Source: Bryoerythrophyllum caledonicum
Lineage: Eukaryota; Streptophyta; Bryopsida; Pottiales; Pottiaceae
Assembly: GCA_963971425.1 (NCBI GenBank)
Contig: OZ020524.1
Coordinates: 14,697,845 to 14,761,844, forward strand
Length of the DNA: 64,000 nucleotides
Direction: 5' to 3'
Made by a program: the position numbers and the translations under genes. A model generated the notes under the pieces. The model saw nothing but the letters and a program-made list of their open reading frames with translations, did no database searches and was not told the DNA's origin. Shown piece by piece: positions 1-10,711 of this stretch. Each line of letters begins with the position of its first letter. The first letter of the stretch is position 1.

Positions 1-2264
1 CAGGACTTCGGAAAGTAACAAGCGTCATTTCCGTTGAAAACATGCCGCATTGGTTGGTCATCAACCATTAATACTCTGTCGGATAGACAGAGGTTCATAG
101 TCTTCGGATCCGTTGAGAGTCTCTGGAGAACCTTGTCGCATAGAGGATAATCTCCAGGCCCAGAGCACTTGTTCCACCCATAGACGAAAAGAAGCCGAGT
201 CCGTATCTCTTCGGGGAGAATGACTTCAAGAACCTTCTTTAGTTGCAATGGTACCATGCAAGACCAAATGCCGACATGGAAGGATCTTAGAAGGATTCTA
301 AATGACTCCAAGAGTCCAGGCCGAACTAAAATATTCTTCGGATTGAAGCGTCGAGGGGTGGAATGATTGTATTGCTCGAAGCAAAACAGTCCGTTTACAG
401 AGCAGAGGATAACTTTCTTTGGGACGTCAAGTCGTTGTAAACATAACAAATGAGAGAGGTTATGAAGACGACCGGAGGATCCTTCGGTCGTAAACAATCA
501 ATAGACAAGAATACAAAAGGACGAATGAAGGTAAAAATTTTGCAAAAAATTTAAAAGGAATGTACCATGCAACCTTCAAATTTACTATATGAAAACCAAA
601 GTACAAGATATGACACAAACTATCGCCGAGATACAATTAATCATTTGAATCGATTGTTTTTGAGATCCAGGTCCGAGAACACCCGGTAATGATATTTCTC
701 GCTTCTTCGGTAGACCTAAAGCGACTGCCACGCACACATTCAGGAGGAACATTTTTCTGAACAAACTTTGCTACAGAGAGGTTGGACGAAAACATCCTCA
801 TTAGCCAGGGCTTTAGGTGGTAATGAGAAACTTATCTGTCATTACACCAGCCCAAGGGAGAGGATGAATAGCATCATACTCGCCATTGAGGAGGTTTTTC
901 TCAGGACTGTCGTCAATTAGCAACATCAATTCACATGCCACGTGATCATGTAGTTTAACGAGTACCAAGAGATCCTTCAATATGTATGCTTTGTCTCTAT
1001 TCACGGCTCTGGGAAAAGATGACTTCGTAACATTTGATTGGGTAAGAACTATGAGCTCCGATTTGGCATCCACAGTAGAACCTCGCAAAGCATCCTGTAA
1101 CATGGTATCGACATTCTTCTTTGTGGCGCAACTCCATATCACAACATTAGCCTGTTGATGCAACCACGCCAGCAAGAGGGGACAGTCGGGTCTAACAAGA
1201 TTTTCCCTCATCGGGCCAGCGATCCTATGAATAAAAAATCCATTCAAGTCGAGACAACAGTGTATCTTGGCATCCTTACCTTCAACACAGTGGGCGCAAG
1301 TGGGACTGCGGCACCAAGTACATTTCCTGTACAAGAGCAAGGTATGAAGGATGAGTGCGGTGCCAGGTGACCGGAGGATCCCTCGATCAGATAACAAGGT
1401 GGACAACGAAGGCAAGAGTGGTGAAGTGGAAGAAAAAAGGATGTGTGAGGTGCAGGGTGACCGGAGGATCCTTCGGTCAGATAACAAAGTGGACAATGAA
1501 GGCAAAAGAGGTGAGGTGGAACTGACCCTGTGAAGAAGCTGCCGGACCATCACGAGGACGTGATGATTCACCCCTTTCACCAACATTAGCATCAGAAAAC
1601 CTGGGCACTTTCCTAGGAGGGCTGAATGGCACTAGATCGGCACTTGCGTCCTCGAAAATGCCTTGCAACATAGGCTCGTCGGTGCCCCCGACACCTGTAG
1701 AATCTGTAATCCGTACATGAAGTTTAGGAGGAACAATAGGATGCAAGATCTGCAGATTCGCTAGTGTGGCGGCTGCTGCCAATGTCGCCGTGCCATTAAG
1801 CTGTTGCGCAGCCTCCATTGGGAGGTTGGTGGAGGGTAGAGAAGAAGGATCAACCTGCAATGCTGTAGGTTGATCATCGGTTGGTGGTACAACCCTTGGT
1901 ACGACCCTACGGGATTTCATAGTTCTAGGACCAGTGGGTACACTAGGTACACCGATTGACGGCAGAGAATGGACATGATCTTCATTTTGTTGCATCTCGT
2001 CATCCTCGGCCAAAAGGCCTGCCTCCCTTGCAGAGTCGGCTCCACAGCATCGAGGACAGACACAACTACATTGCTCCCAGATACATTCAGGATTGCAGAG
2101 GCCTTTACAAAGAACAAATGATCTTCTTCCGCCGTAGAAGTCGAATGAGACTGCATCAAAGAAGGATCAAGGTAACCGGCGTCTGGAAGCTGCAACCAAG
2201 AATAATAGTTAGTGAGTTCGACGTCCCAGTCAAGATTTACAAACCCGAATCCGGCACTCCGCAT
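1..2264 (-). CDS. Tandem FCP1/NIF-like HAD-family protein, partial
   Basis: Minus-strand coding sequence with two segments resembling the FCP1 homology (HAD phosphatase) fold. The first (about 1330-813) has paired cysteines (KCTWCRSPTCAHC), then motif I as CLDLNGFFIHR, a VVIWSCATKKN stretch and the late motif LLIDDSPEKNLLN. The second (about 430 to the window edge) stays open for more than 140 codons, with motif I as ILCSVNGLF and the late motif VLMVDDQPMRHVF. FCP1-family phosphatases use DxDx(T/V); the first copy keeps one Asp and the second keeps none, so catalysis is doubtful. The exon at about 2165-1527 encodes a cysteine cluster (LCKGLCNPEC, then CSCVCPRCC) and a Pro/Ser/Ala-rich linker. 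Exon borders upstream of 2165, around 1.33-1.53 kb and between the two segments are not settled. The 3' end lies outside the window. It is co-directional with the ParB-like gene and shares its intron palindromes. Confidence 0.55.
470..489. repeat. Copy of 20-bp palindrome family A, between the two HAD segments
   Basis: Reads GACCGGAGGATCCTTCGGTC. It is one base away from a perfect 20-bp palindrome and lies in the non-coding stretch between the two HAD segments. Confidence 0.7.
1369..1478. repeat. Two copies of palindrome family A in an intron, within a direct duplication
   Basis: Copies at 1369-1388 and 1459-1478 lie 90 bp apart in the intron of the HAD-like gene. Each is followed by the same sequence (cag-ataacaa-gtggacaa-gaaggca), so the intron contains a direct duplication of about 85-90 bp that carries the palindrome. 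Confidence 0.7.
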
Positions 2265-2418
2265 TAAAGGGGGACGGAAGAGAGGATCAAGCTTGAACAG
2301 CTCCGGATCGGGATGAATATAGGAATTATTTACCTAGATCCGACAGAGAATATGGATTACTAAAGTGGTTGAAAAAGTGATGACTCTGTGGCAGACTTGA
2401 GAGAAACCAAGGGAAGGC

Positions 2419-2469
2419 GACCAGAGGATCCACCGGTCCATGCAAGGAGGACCGGCGGATCCCCCGATC
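2419..2469. repeat. Pair of palindrome family A copies between the HAD-like and ParB-like genes
   Basis: Diverged copies at 2419-2438 (GACCAGAGGATCCACCGGTC) and 2450-2469 (GACCGGCGGATCCCCCGATC), 11 bp apart, in the roughly 450-bp spacer between the two minus-strand genes. Some changes on one arm are not matched on the other arm. Confidence 0.65.
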
Positions 2470-3475
2470 CATGAAAGGGAAGAGAGAAATTTCAAGCAAA
2501 GATTTGAAGATTGTTACCGGGAAAGAAGATGTATATGCACTCATCCCACGACCATCCAGAGCATGAGATGCCTGCAGCAGGAGGGATATTGAGAATGAAA
2601 AAGAAATACCCGATCAAGAGAGACAAGAGCAATTTACTGTCCATTAAAAGCATAATTCTATTCAGAAAGTATTTAAGCTATCGATTACGTCTAATTCATG
2701 AGTTTGGAGTTAGTAATTGCATCATACATTGTCAGTGCTTTGATCGGCACCGCCAGATTCTCCGTGTTGATCAATCTCTAAAGCTTCATCTTGGGTTTTC
2801 CCAGGAATCTGGGTGAGCAGCAACACCTCCTGCTCTGTTGGGTCGTCGTTATCCAGCGCGTGTGACAATTCTCCGACCCCAAGTTCTGGGAGCTCGACTT
2901 CCACCTCCACCTCAGCGTGACGCTCATTCAAAAGGTCGATCTCTCGCACTTCAGTCTGACCCGCAACATTTCTCTGTGAAGGTGGAGAATCCGAATGTTC
3001 AGATCCCTTTGGCATTCCCCTATGATCCGAATCCGCACCCGATCTCGAATTCGAGTGATCAGAATCTGAGTCCAAGTCACGTCTTCCACCTAGTGGGCGG
3101 CCATCAAAATCCAAATTCCGCTTGGACCGCAAGTTCTCCCAACGCGTTATGGCGACTCCACCAGACTGATGATCGCCCGTTCGACGTGCTGCGGCTCGTT
3201 CCTTCTTTTGCGATGTCTTTCGCTTACTCTTTTGCGGAGTCTTCTGCTTCTTCGGTGTCAGCTGAGGAGGTGCCGTGAGGCTAAGCACAACTCGAGATTC
3301 CCAGATCGCAGAAGCTCTGGAATGAGCACCAGCCTCATCAAGCTTGTCGTAGACGATCTCGAGGACTTGTGCGTCCTTAGTCTGCAATCAAAGAAACAAC
3401 TTTGGTTGAGATTACGATTATAAAGGGAAGAAGGTTGTCAGACTTAAGAGAGACAGAACAAGTAGCCGGATGTGA

Positions 3476-3495
3476 GACCGGAGGATCCTCCGGTC
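3476..3495. repeat. Perfect copy of palindrome family A, next to a splice donor
   Basis: GACCGGAGGATCCTCCGGTC equals its own reverse complement over all 20 bp. It starts six bases inside the last intron of the ParB-like gene, right after the GTAAGT donor, so it would also form a hairpin at the 5' splice site. Confidence 0.8.
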
Positions 3496-4926
3496 ACTTA
3501 CCAAGCCAATCCATGATGTAGCAGAACCCCCGCCAACGTTCACAATGACATTGTTCTTCTCCCCGAGCGGGCCAATAAGTTGGTTAACCGCTTTGATGTT
3601 GTAATTGCCGCGGCCGTCCTCAACCCACTGAGTGCTTGCATCCTTGAAGTCCGCTACGTCAAGAACATGCTAGTAAACCAATTCATTACCAAAGAATCTA
3701 CGGAAGTTGTTTTCCGCATTGATATCAGGATCGTGACCGTAAAAGATGTTGAAGTATAAGGGTAGGGTAGGCTCAGGAGTTGAAGGTTTAGTGAAGCCAT
3801 CAATTCCAGACGTAATTTACAACGTCGAGGTACACTGCCACACTTGCTGCTGTTGGATAGCTTTAGCCCGCTCCGACACAACATTCTTTACTTCCACCAT
3901 CCCATCTCGATCGGTGATGAACACCCCAACGAGCAATGGCCTCCTGAATTTTTGTTTGTCCTTATACTTCATTGCACCCAAAGTACGGTTGACCTAATCC
4001 TTGATGTTCTAGCTAGTACCTCGCGACTCCCGATTGACGAAGCTGTAGACAACCACGGCCGTCGAACCTTTGATGTACCAGTTCAAGAGAGACTCGTGCT
4101 TGAGAGTCCTCTCTAGGTCTCCTAATTTCCGGTTCAGCACCCGAATACGATACTGGGTGGAAAACGAGGAAACCGAAGTCGACATGGTGGCCTCGTTCCC
4201 TGGTAGATGGGCGCTGATAGATCGGTGTTGCTCAAAGATTGCCTTCAGCAACGGTGCGATGTCGTTGGGGTCACTCGACAGGTTCAAGTTCTAGCCTCGC
4301 TTCCAGAAAAACGTCTTTCCGCCATCGTCCTTTAGAAGTCTGTCATACCACATCTGCATAACCGAGTCGCTTACCTTCAACTCCAAGGCAGCCTCTAGAT
4401 ACTCGTCCTCGCTATAATTCTCCTTGGCTTTCTTGGCAGGCAGCGGCTTACCCTTGAAGGAAAACATGAACTCGTTCTTGATGAGTCTAATCTTCTTTTC
4501 GGCGGCGCTAGTATCTTTGAGACCGGGAAGTACAACTGTTTTCTTCGTTGATTTCGTCGACTTGATCAAGATCTTGTGGTCAATCACAAGCTAGGCCATC
4601 TTCTCGATCTCAGAATCCTACATGGAATACAGTGGTTGAAGATCGTTCTGTTTGAGAACTCTGGAATGAAACCGCTTCGCCTGAATCCTCTTCTTCTTCG
4701 ACGTTAGCCCGCGATCCTCCTCTTCCTCCGTGTCATCATCATCAATGCCAGGGAAGTTGCATGTCTTCCCGAATGAGTTCGGAAGCAAGCTTTGAATCCA
4801 GGCATCTTGAATTCCTACCCATTTCCCGAACAGGTAGTCGGGAACGAATAGGAGCGGTAGTTTTGGCTGGCTCCATGCTTCCGTGTCTTTGACGAGCTTC
4901 CTTTTCTCAGTCACAATCGCCCCAAG

Positions 4927-4936
4927 CGTCTCAACC
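4927..4936. repeat. 10-bp target-site duplication, left copy
   Basis: CGTCTCAACC, identical to 21599-21608. A 10-bp duplication is within the 8-11 bp range of Mutator-like elements. Confidence 0.85.
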
Positions 4937-4995
4937 GGACGAAGCTATTTTGCGAGCATAGAGCGGTGAGCGGTGAGCGGTGAGCGGTAAGTTTT
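4937..4995 (+). repeat. MULE left terminal inverted repeat
   Basis: Begins GGACGAAGCTATTTTGCGAG and continues with tandem GAGCGGT heptamers (4961-4988). It pairs without gaps with the reverse complement of 21540-21598. Confidence 0.85.
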
Positions 4996-5289
4996 GAGAT
5001 ATTTTGATTAAAATGTAACTTTAAGCAGTAAGCTTGGGGTATTTTTGGTTTAATAGTATTTTTTGTAAATTTTTTGTTAAACTTCGTAAATATTGGGACC
5101 TATGACCGTGGACAATTAAGGGTTCTGATACAGGAAAAAATGTAAATATATCAGTGAAAAATCTGGTAAATGTGGTAAATTGAACATTAGAGGCTATGAT
5201 CGTGTACAATGAGGGCCTACGGCCGTGAAAAATTTGAATACTATCTAGGGTCTAGTGATTTAGAAACATTCTAGATTAGTAAATGGATT

Positions 5290-5530
5290 TTCACTGTATT
5301 AGAGTTGGGATAACATATAATTTTAGTCAAATGAGCATTGAGTATACTTAAAAATGAAATTTACTATATCACTAAGATGAGGCATACTGTACTAGTTATA
5401 TGATATCACTTACTGTTTCAGTGAATGGGTCTTATTGTTTTAGTAAATTGAGACTTACTGTATCAGTAATAAATAACTTACTGTCTCAAGTCAAAGACGA
5501 ACTGTTTCAGTATATTGAGAATTATACGTA
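5290..5530. repeat. Subterminal palindromic motif array in the MULE left end
   Basis: About eight degenerate copies of TTACTGNNNCAGTAA in 240 bp of AT-rich DNA. The clearest is 5455-5469 (TTACTG, TAT, CAGTAA, perfectly inverted). Others start near 5410, 5433, 5478 and 5510, with weaker ones near 5313, 5361 and 5391. Clustered short motifs just inside the terminal repeats often serve as transposase binding sites in cut-and-paste elements; that role is inference here. The rest of 4996-5669 is AT-rich with no gene. Confidence 0.5.
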
Positions 5531-5669
5531 CTCTTAAAGGGTCAAGCAATTTTGGAACAGTGAAATACATGTGGTGAGTCAAATATCTTGTAGTGGCCCT
5601 TTTAGTCTCACTACATCATGATTATAACAAATCCTCCATACATATGTTTCTCTGAAGAAACTCAAAACT

Positions 5670-8600
5670 CTAAGAGTCAAGGTACTTCAGTAAACCACCC
5701 TTCAAAACTCGCTTCACTTCGTTGAAGCTAAAACTAGCTGCATGAATGAACGTGTCTGATTCTGAGTCCAAACCAGACACTACAGTAAACAAATAGTACA
5801 AATGCTTACAGTTGGCCCATTGACCCCGTTTTCCAATTGCTTTAGTCGCCATCTCCTTGAAGTTAAGACAAGTGCATGCTGGCAGCTACGAAATTGTCAA
5901 GTAGTATTGTTGTACCTTTGGGGGCGTGCCGAAATCCAACGAGACAATGCATCCTAAGGCAGGTGCTGGAAGCATGCACAATTTGCGCACTCTACCTTTT
6001 AGTGATAAGGCTGAGGCACAATTATTGGCGTGCTTTGTTGACGGGGCCATCTTGTTGCGCCGAATCAACTTCCCTGAACGCCGGGTGGGAAACTCATCCG
6101 GATATGCAGGAGTCGTGTAGCTTGCTAAGTCCACAGGCAACGGGTGGTCCTGAAAAAGTCTTGTAGGTGTCATCTCCTTCCGCTGGGGCAGTCTAAAGCC
6201 TGCGTTTTCTAAAGAGAGGATCTCTTTGCAGGTTAAATTGGTCCCCAACTTAACCGGCCATACCTCTGGAACGCTCGGCACTGAGAGAACCCACTTCCTC
6301 TTTGTGCCCTTGACGCATCTCTCAATATCGTCGTTGCAAAAGAAAAAGTCCATGGTGTCTGTCCTATTCTTCCGATAGTTCTTCATGAGGCCCGAGTAGG
6401 TAGGTGCAGCGGTGCTCTTCTCGTCTTGTATAATCCGAGCAACGCACTTCTTCTTGGTGATTGCTTGTAGAGCAAAGCAAGCCTTCGCAGATGTCTTAGG
6501 TAGACGTCCGATGTGCCACTGGGCAGGGTTGCATATTGTTTCCTCAATTGCGGTGACGTGGTAACGGTCGAGCTGCTGAGGAGCGTCGTCTGATGGAAGT
6601 TGCGGCTACTCGTCATCTGTAGTTGTGGGAGAATTGGGAGTTATCACAGGAGGTGGAGAATCGTTCAGTCGGGCAGATCTGGTTTGGACGCGTGGTTGGG
6701 ATATACTGATCTTGTCTGGCCTGTGCGATTCACGTTCGTCACCAAAAGCAGTATCTGGTTTACGCTTCAGAGAAACGAACACCTCTTCCCCTTCGAGGTG
6801 GGGAGTCCTGGTGCACCACTCCTCACCGCCAGGCATCTTCAAGATGGCCTCATGAAGCGGTTTGGAGTTTCCTGTTTTTGCGGGTGACCTCTGAGCTCGC
6901 CTCAGCTTCAATTCCTCCCTCAACGGTCCGGTACCAGGGTTCTCTCCCTTCAGGAATTGATAATATGCTGAGCACTGCATGAAGGCACGCACGAAGTCAT
7001 CGACTGTTGCCACATATAGGTCGCTGCCTCTATCGCCTGATTGCTGCTTCCACTTGCTATGAATAGATTCCGCAAGGTTACAGGACGGCATTTCTGCTAG
7101 TTCGTCTTCATTGAGATCCTACAATATGAATACACTCCCATATTAGAATAATGGTCGAATTAGTGTAGTTGTACTATACAGAATGAACTATAGAGGACAT
7201 ATAGAGGGAAACCCAGACTTACCAATTCCATGAATCCACCCCACTGGCGGTAACGGAAATGCCAGAAGGCCAGCCAGAGCTCTAGTCGAGGAAGCGCTTG
7301 TTCAGTTGCTGCACCAGATGACATCCACCATGCCCGAATTGCCAGATACTTTGTCTCGGCTTCCGCCATCGATATTGCATTCTTGTATTGCTGGCATAGT
7401 CTTCGATGCTGAGATTGCAGGTCTTGACGGATATCAGCCTTGGTATGTTTCTCCAAAGACTGCGTCCAATGGAAAAGACAAGTCCTTTCTCTGTCCACCA
7501 TCTTCTCAGACGCATCTCCACTTCCGTATATGATTCGAACCGCATTCCAGTTGGCTTGGGCACTGTCGGCCATGAAACCTTTGAAATTGACATTGTCCAC
7601 TCCATGCGCAGCCATGAGGGCGTTGAGGTTCTTTCATACGACTGACTGGGCTGCAACATCTTCGGACTGCATGTCGCATACTGCAATTGTCATCACACGG
7701 CAATATGTGGAATCGTACACATGGCAAGCCATTGACGTCCACGACCTGACCCGTTTCACATGGTCAAACATTATCCAGGAGTTCTCAAGGTCACCACCAG
7801 TTTGCATTCGTTTCACCAGGTCGACTCCGCTGCCCGGTCCAACTTCAGACATCTTGAAGACAAAGACCTTGTCCATGTCCGCCCCTTGCCCTGGAAATTT
7901 ATTCTGCTGCACAAACTTCCAATTGCTAGCACCGCGTAACTTGATAATACTGTCCATGACTCCAAAGCGACGGATAGTCCTGAACGTGGTAACTGCGTTA
8001 CGAATGTTGGGCGAGGTGAGGTGCTTACAACGATTGAAAATACCTTGCAGCTCGTCCAGCTCCAAGATCTTCTGTGGTTCTCCTTCTTTAGCAAGAAGGA
8101 GTGGGCCCAGTACTTGCTTAGCAGTTTCAAGCACAATAGCCGAGCGAGTGGCTGATGGGGTGCGTTTGACTTGCTCCCCAATCAAGCTGTCTGTCAGTTC
8201 CATGAAGTCTCGATGATCACCTGACTTGACGGGATGGTCGTGAGATCCCAAGTGCACACAAGCCCTCGTAATGTGAGGTGAGGAAGTAACATAGTAGATC
8301 TTAGCAGGGCAGACAGCAACACAAGTGGGAGGGACGTTACAGGATTTGCAAACAACTGTCGAACCAGTGGGAGGCTTGGACCCCTCCTCAAACACCTTCT
8401 CAGACAATCCTTCCCACTCTGTCTCATTCACTATGGAAGTCCTTTGGTCTCGCTGAAGATACTCACAGTCACGGTTGTCGCAACGGAGGTGGCCTAAACA
8501 AGAGGATGTACGAAAAGAAAGATTCATATCATTCTGAATATTGGATGTAATGGTACGAGACCAAGCATGGCCATCGTACCGTCTATCCATTCCACGAAGC

Positions 8601-10286
8601 TGCTTGGCCTTTGTGTTCTGGCCATGGTCACCTAAAGGTAGAAATTTGAAGATAACGTCCCCATCGTAACAAGGGGGGAAGTAATCAACCTGCTGGAGTT
8701 TGATTGCATCAAAGTTAATTCGAGATAACACACTTTTGGAACGTTTACGAGCTTCGAGGCGCATCAATGAATGAATGATACTGACAACAGGACTTGCCAC
8801 AACCTTGGACTGACCAGGATGACGAGTCTAACTAGAGGAGTTGTTTCCTTCCGTACTACATGTGGAGACAGCCCGGCTTGGGCTTTACTCTCTGATCTTA
8901 GAATTTCAACCTCATTGTCGGAATCATCACTCAACTGATAAATTGTTTCTAGACCGGGCTCATTTTTGACCCAAGACAGCACTGGTCTCTCAATGCTAAC
9001 AGTGGACGACTCCCTAGGTGTTAGTAGTTCAGTCGAACCATCTAACACAGACTCTGAGACTCCATATACACGATATTTTCCGGGCTTGAGCAACCAGAAC
9101 GATCCGACTTCATTCTCTCCTCTAGTCTGAACAACTGCATGTGAAAGTAGACCGGTTTGATCGTCAAAAACTTCTTCTTCGACAAAGATAGTGTCCTCAC
9201 AAAACTGAAACCTCAGACTTAATGTTCTACAAGTGACTGTAGCCTGATCGTCTTCACCTAATGGAAAAAGGACCGGAACAGAATGATGATCAGCACGAAC
9301 AAGGGCCATAGTATTCCACACTGAAACTATGAACCACTGAATTCAATTTGCATCTAGTGAAGGACTTTAACAGCAGTTTGACACAACAAGTACACTGAAC
9401 ATTGAAATGGCAAGAATATATATCAGGAAAGGAATTACAAAGTAAACTGGTTATTCTATGTCACAATAAGAGGAATTTAAGAAGTTAAAAGAGAGTCCTG
9501 CAGATTAAGCTGAAAGACGGCTGCCAAAGTACAATTTTAGATGTGAGTCCGAGAGATGCAACAAATTGATAATGCCTTAAACATACTGTACCAATATAAA
9601 GATTGCTTTAGAAGTGGTTCTATCATACACACTCAAAAGCTGTTATGTTTAACTGTTTTCAAATAGTAGAATCCAAGTACAGGCATACAATCTAAACATT
9701 GATGGGTTATAATACAGATTAGCAAATCTGGTCATATGAATGACGGCTTCCACGAAGAATGTGGAGAGCATGATAATAGCTCTGAAATAATAAAATCCAT
9801 ACATCAGAAAGTACGAATGCTATATTCTCATTAACGACGAACACGCTTATAGGAAACTCTGGCATTATTGTCACAGTCATTGTTATGACAATGGTTAGTA
9901 TTAGAACTATGAACTGCAGTGCATACTGCTGAGCCAAGTCTCCGATCTTCGGGACGTGGGGTACTCCTTAATAGAGATCTTGAGTACATGACTGGTTTTA
10001 GAATCCCTACTTTAGAGGAGGCATGACTCTTGAGAGTAGACTTGACATCTGTCCGGGTTGTTCAATCCGCCTGCAACGATGAAGTCCGTTGCTCTGGACT
10101 GTGAATATCGTTTGCCGGTGTAACCACGCAGTCAGTTGGGTTGGAAATCTTCATGTTGTTGTTGTCTGAAACTCCGATACAAACAAATGGTCCATGAATA
10201 CCATCTATGGATAACGTGCAGTTAATTTGAGATGACCTAGGAGATCCTATACGAGCATGGCATGGAAGACTTGAGCGAGTTTCCAT
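5670..10286 (-). pseudogene. MULE transposase, broken
   Basis: Domains in order on the minus strand: an N-terminal exon (9321-about 8815), a Cys/His region (about 8560-8200, with CxxC pairs and a THACVHLGSHDHP-like ending typical of the zinc-finger part of MULE transposases; the sequence reads ACVHLGSHDHP), a DDE core (VYDSTYC near 7.7 kb, then GFMADSAQANW and the Cys-His motif RTCLFHW), and a C-terminal SWIM finger ACTCLNFKEM...NCKHLYYL (5870-5800). An intron at about 7118-7225 has GT/AG borders. One frame is otherwise open from about 8815 to 5670, except for in-frame TGA at 7634, TAG at 6606 and TAG at 5886. A frame change is needed near 8.82 kb. A first exon may start at ATG 10286 (MET...), below a TATA box; the link from 10062 to 9321 is unproven. 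The protein cannot be made full-length as written. Confidence 0.75.
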
Positions 10287-10334
10287 TGGAACAGGAGATG
10301 GAGAGGAGAGGAAGGTATGGGTAAAAGTACTCGA

Positions 10335-10344
10335 TATTTATATA
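10335..10344 (-). promoter_or_regulatory. TATA box for the transposase
   Basis: TATATAAATA on the minus strand, ending 49 bp above the ATG at 10286. That spacing suits a TATA box with a short leader, and it supports 10286 rather than 9321 as the start of the transposase transcription unit. Confidence 0.55.
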
Positions 10345-10711
10345 CACCTATGGTGGACCCTAATCTATGGCAACCTTGCTTATATCAATTAATAGTCAAT
10401 ACTGATTTATGTCATTTCTGGACAACCAGTTCAGCAAGGATTAGAATGTATTAAAATACTAGTTAAATAATTATCGCCAAAAATATCTGACATGGCAGGA
10501 TACGATTATCAAGATTAGATTTGAGCGCCGGCTTTGATAGTGAATTATTTGAGTGAGGATTAATTCTAACAACCTATATCAAATAATTTAAGAAACTGTA
10601 GATTAACTAAATATATCTACGAGAATGTGAACATAATGATTGAGCGTTGATGTTAATTATGATTGACGTAACAATGATAAATTGGATCTCTTTGCTTCAA
10701 TATTGTGAGAG
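10345..10711. promoter_or_regulatory. Divergent promoter region between the two MULE genes
   Basis: AT-rich spacer between head-to-head genes. An AAATATATC stretch near 10.61 kb could act as a TATA element for the plus-strand gene, but it is weak. Nothing else recognised. Confidence 0.35.

Larger units (their letters stand above)
2722..4936 (-). pseudogene. ParB-like gene, 3' exons (interrupted by the MULE)
   Basis: The last two exons of a minus-strand gene that begins at 22150. The exon at 3502-4936 joins 5 nt (21609-21613) on the far side of the MULE, giving exactly 480 codons in one frame. A GT donor below 3502 and an AG acceptor above 3381 join it to the last exon, 2722-3381, which ends in TGA. 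The frame has seven in-frame stops (TAG at 4618, 4588, 4291, 4009, 3994 and 3670; TAA at 3817) and no indel. The middle part is Lys-rich with an acidic run (DDDDTEEEEDRG). The last exon has a basic Lys/Arg/Gln tract and an acidic Ser/Glu-rich tail, as in a nuclear DNA-associated protein. I do not recognise a domain in this part. It was probably dead or dying before or after the insertion; the order is unknown. Confidence 0.6.

Noticed and set aside
813-1592. Single 259-residue protein spanning the intron
   Set aside because: Its first 85 residues are the intron duplication with palindromes read as protein; the HAD-like part starts at about 1326.
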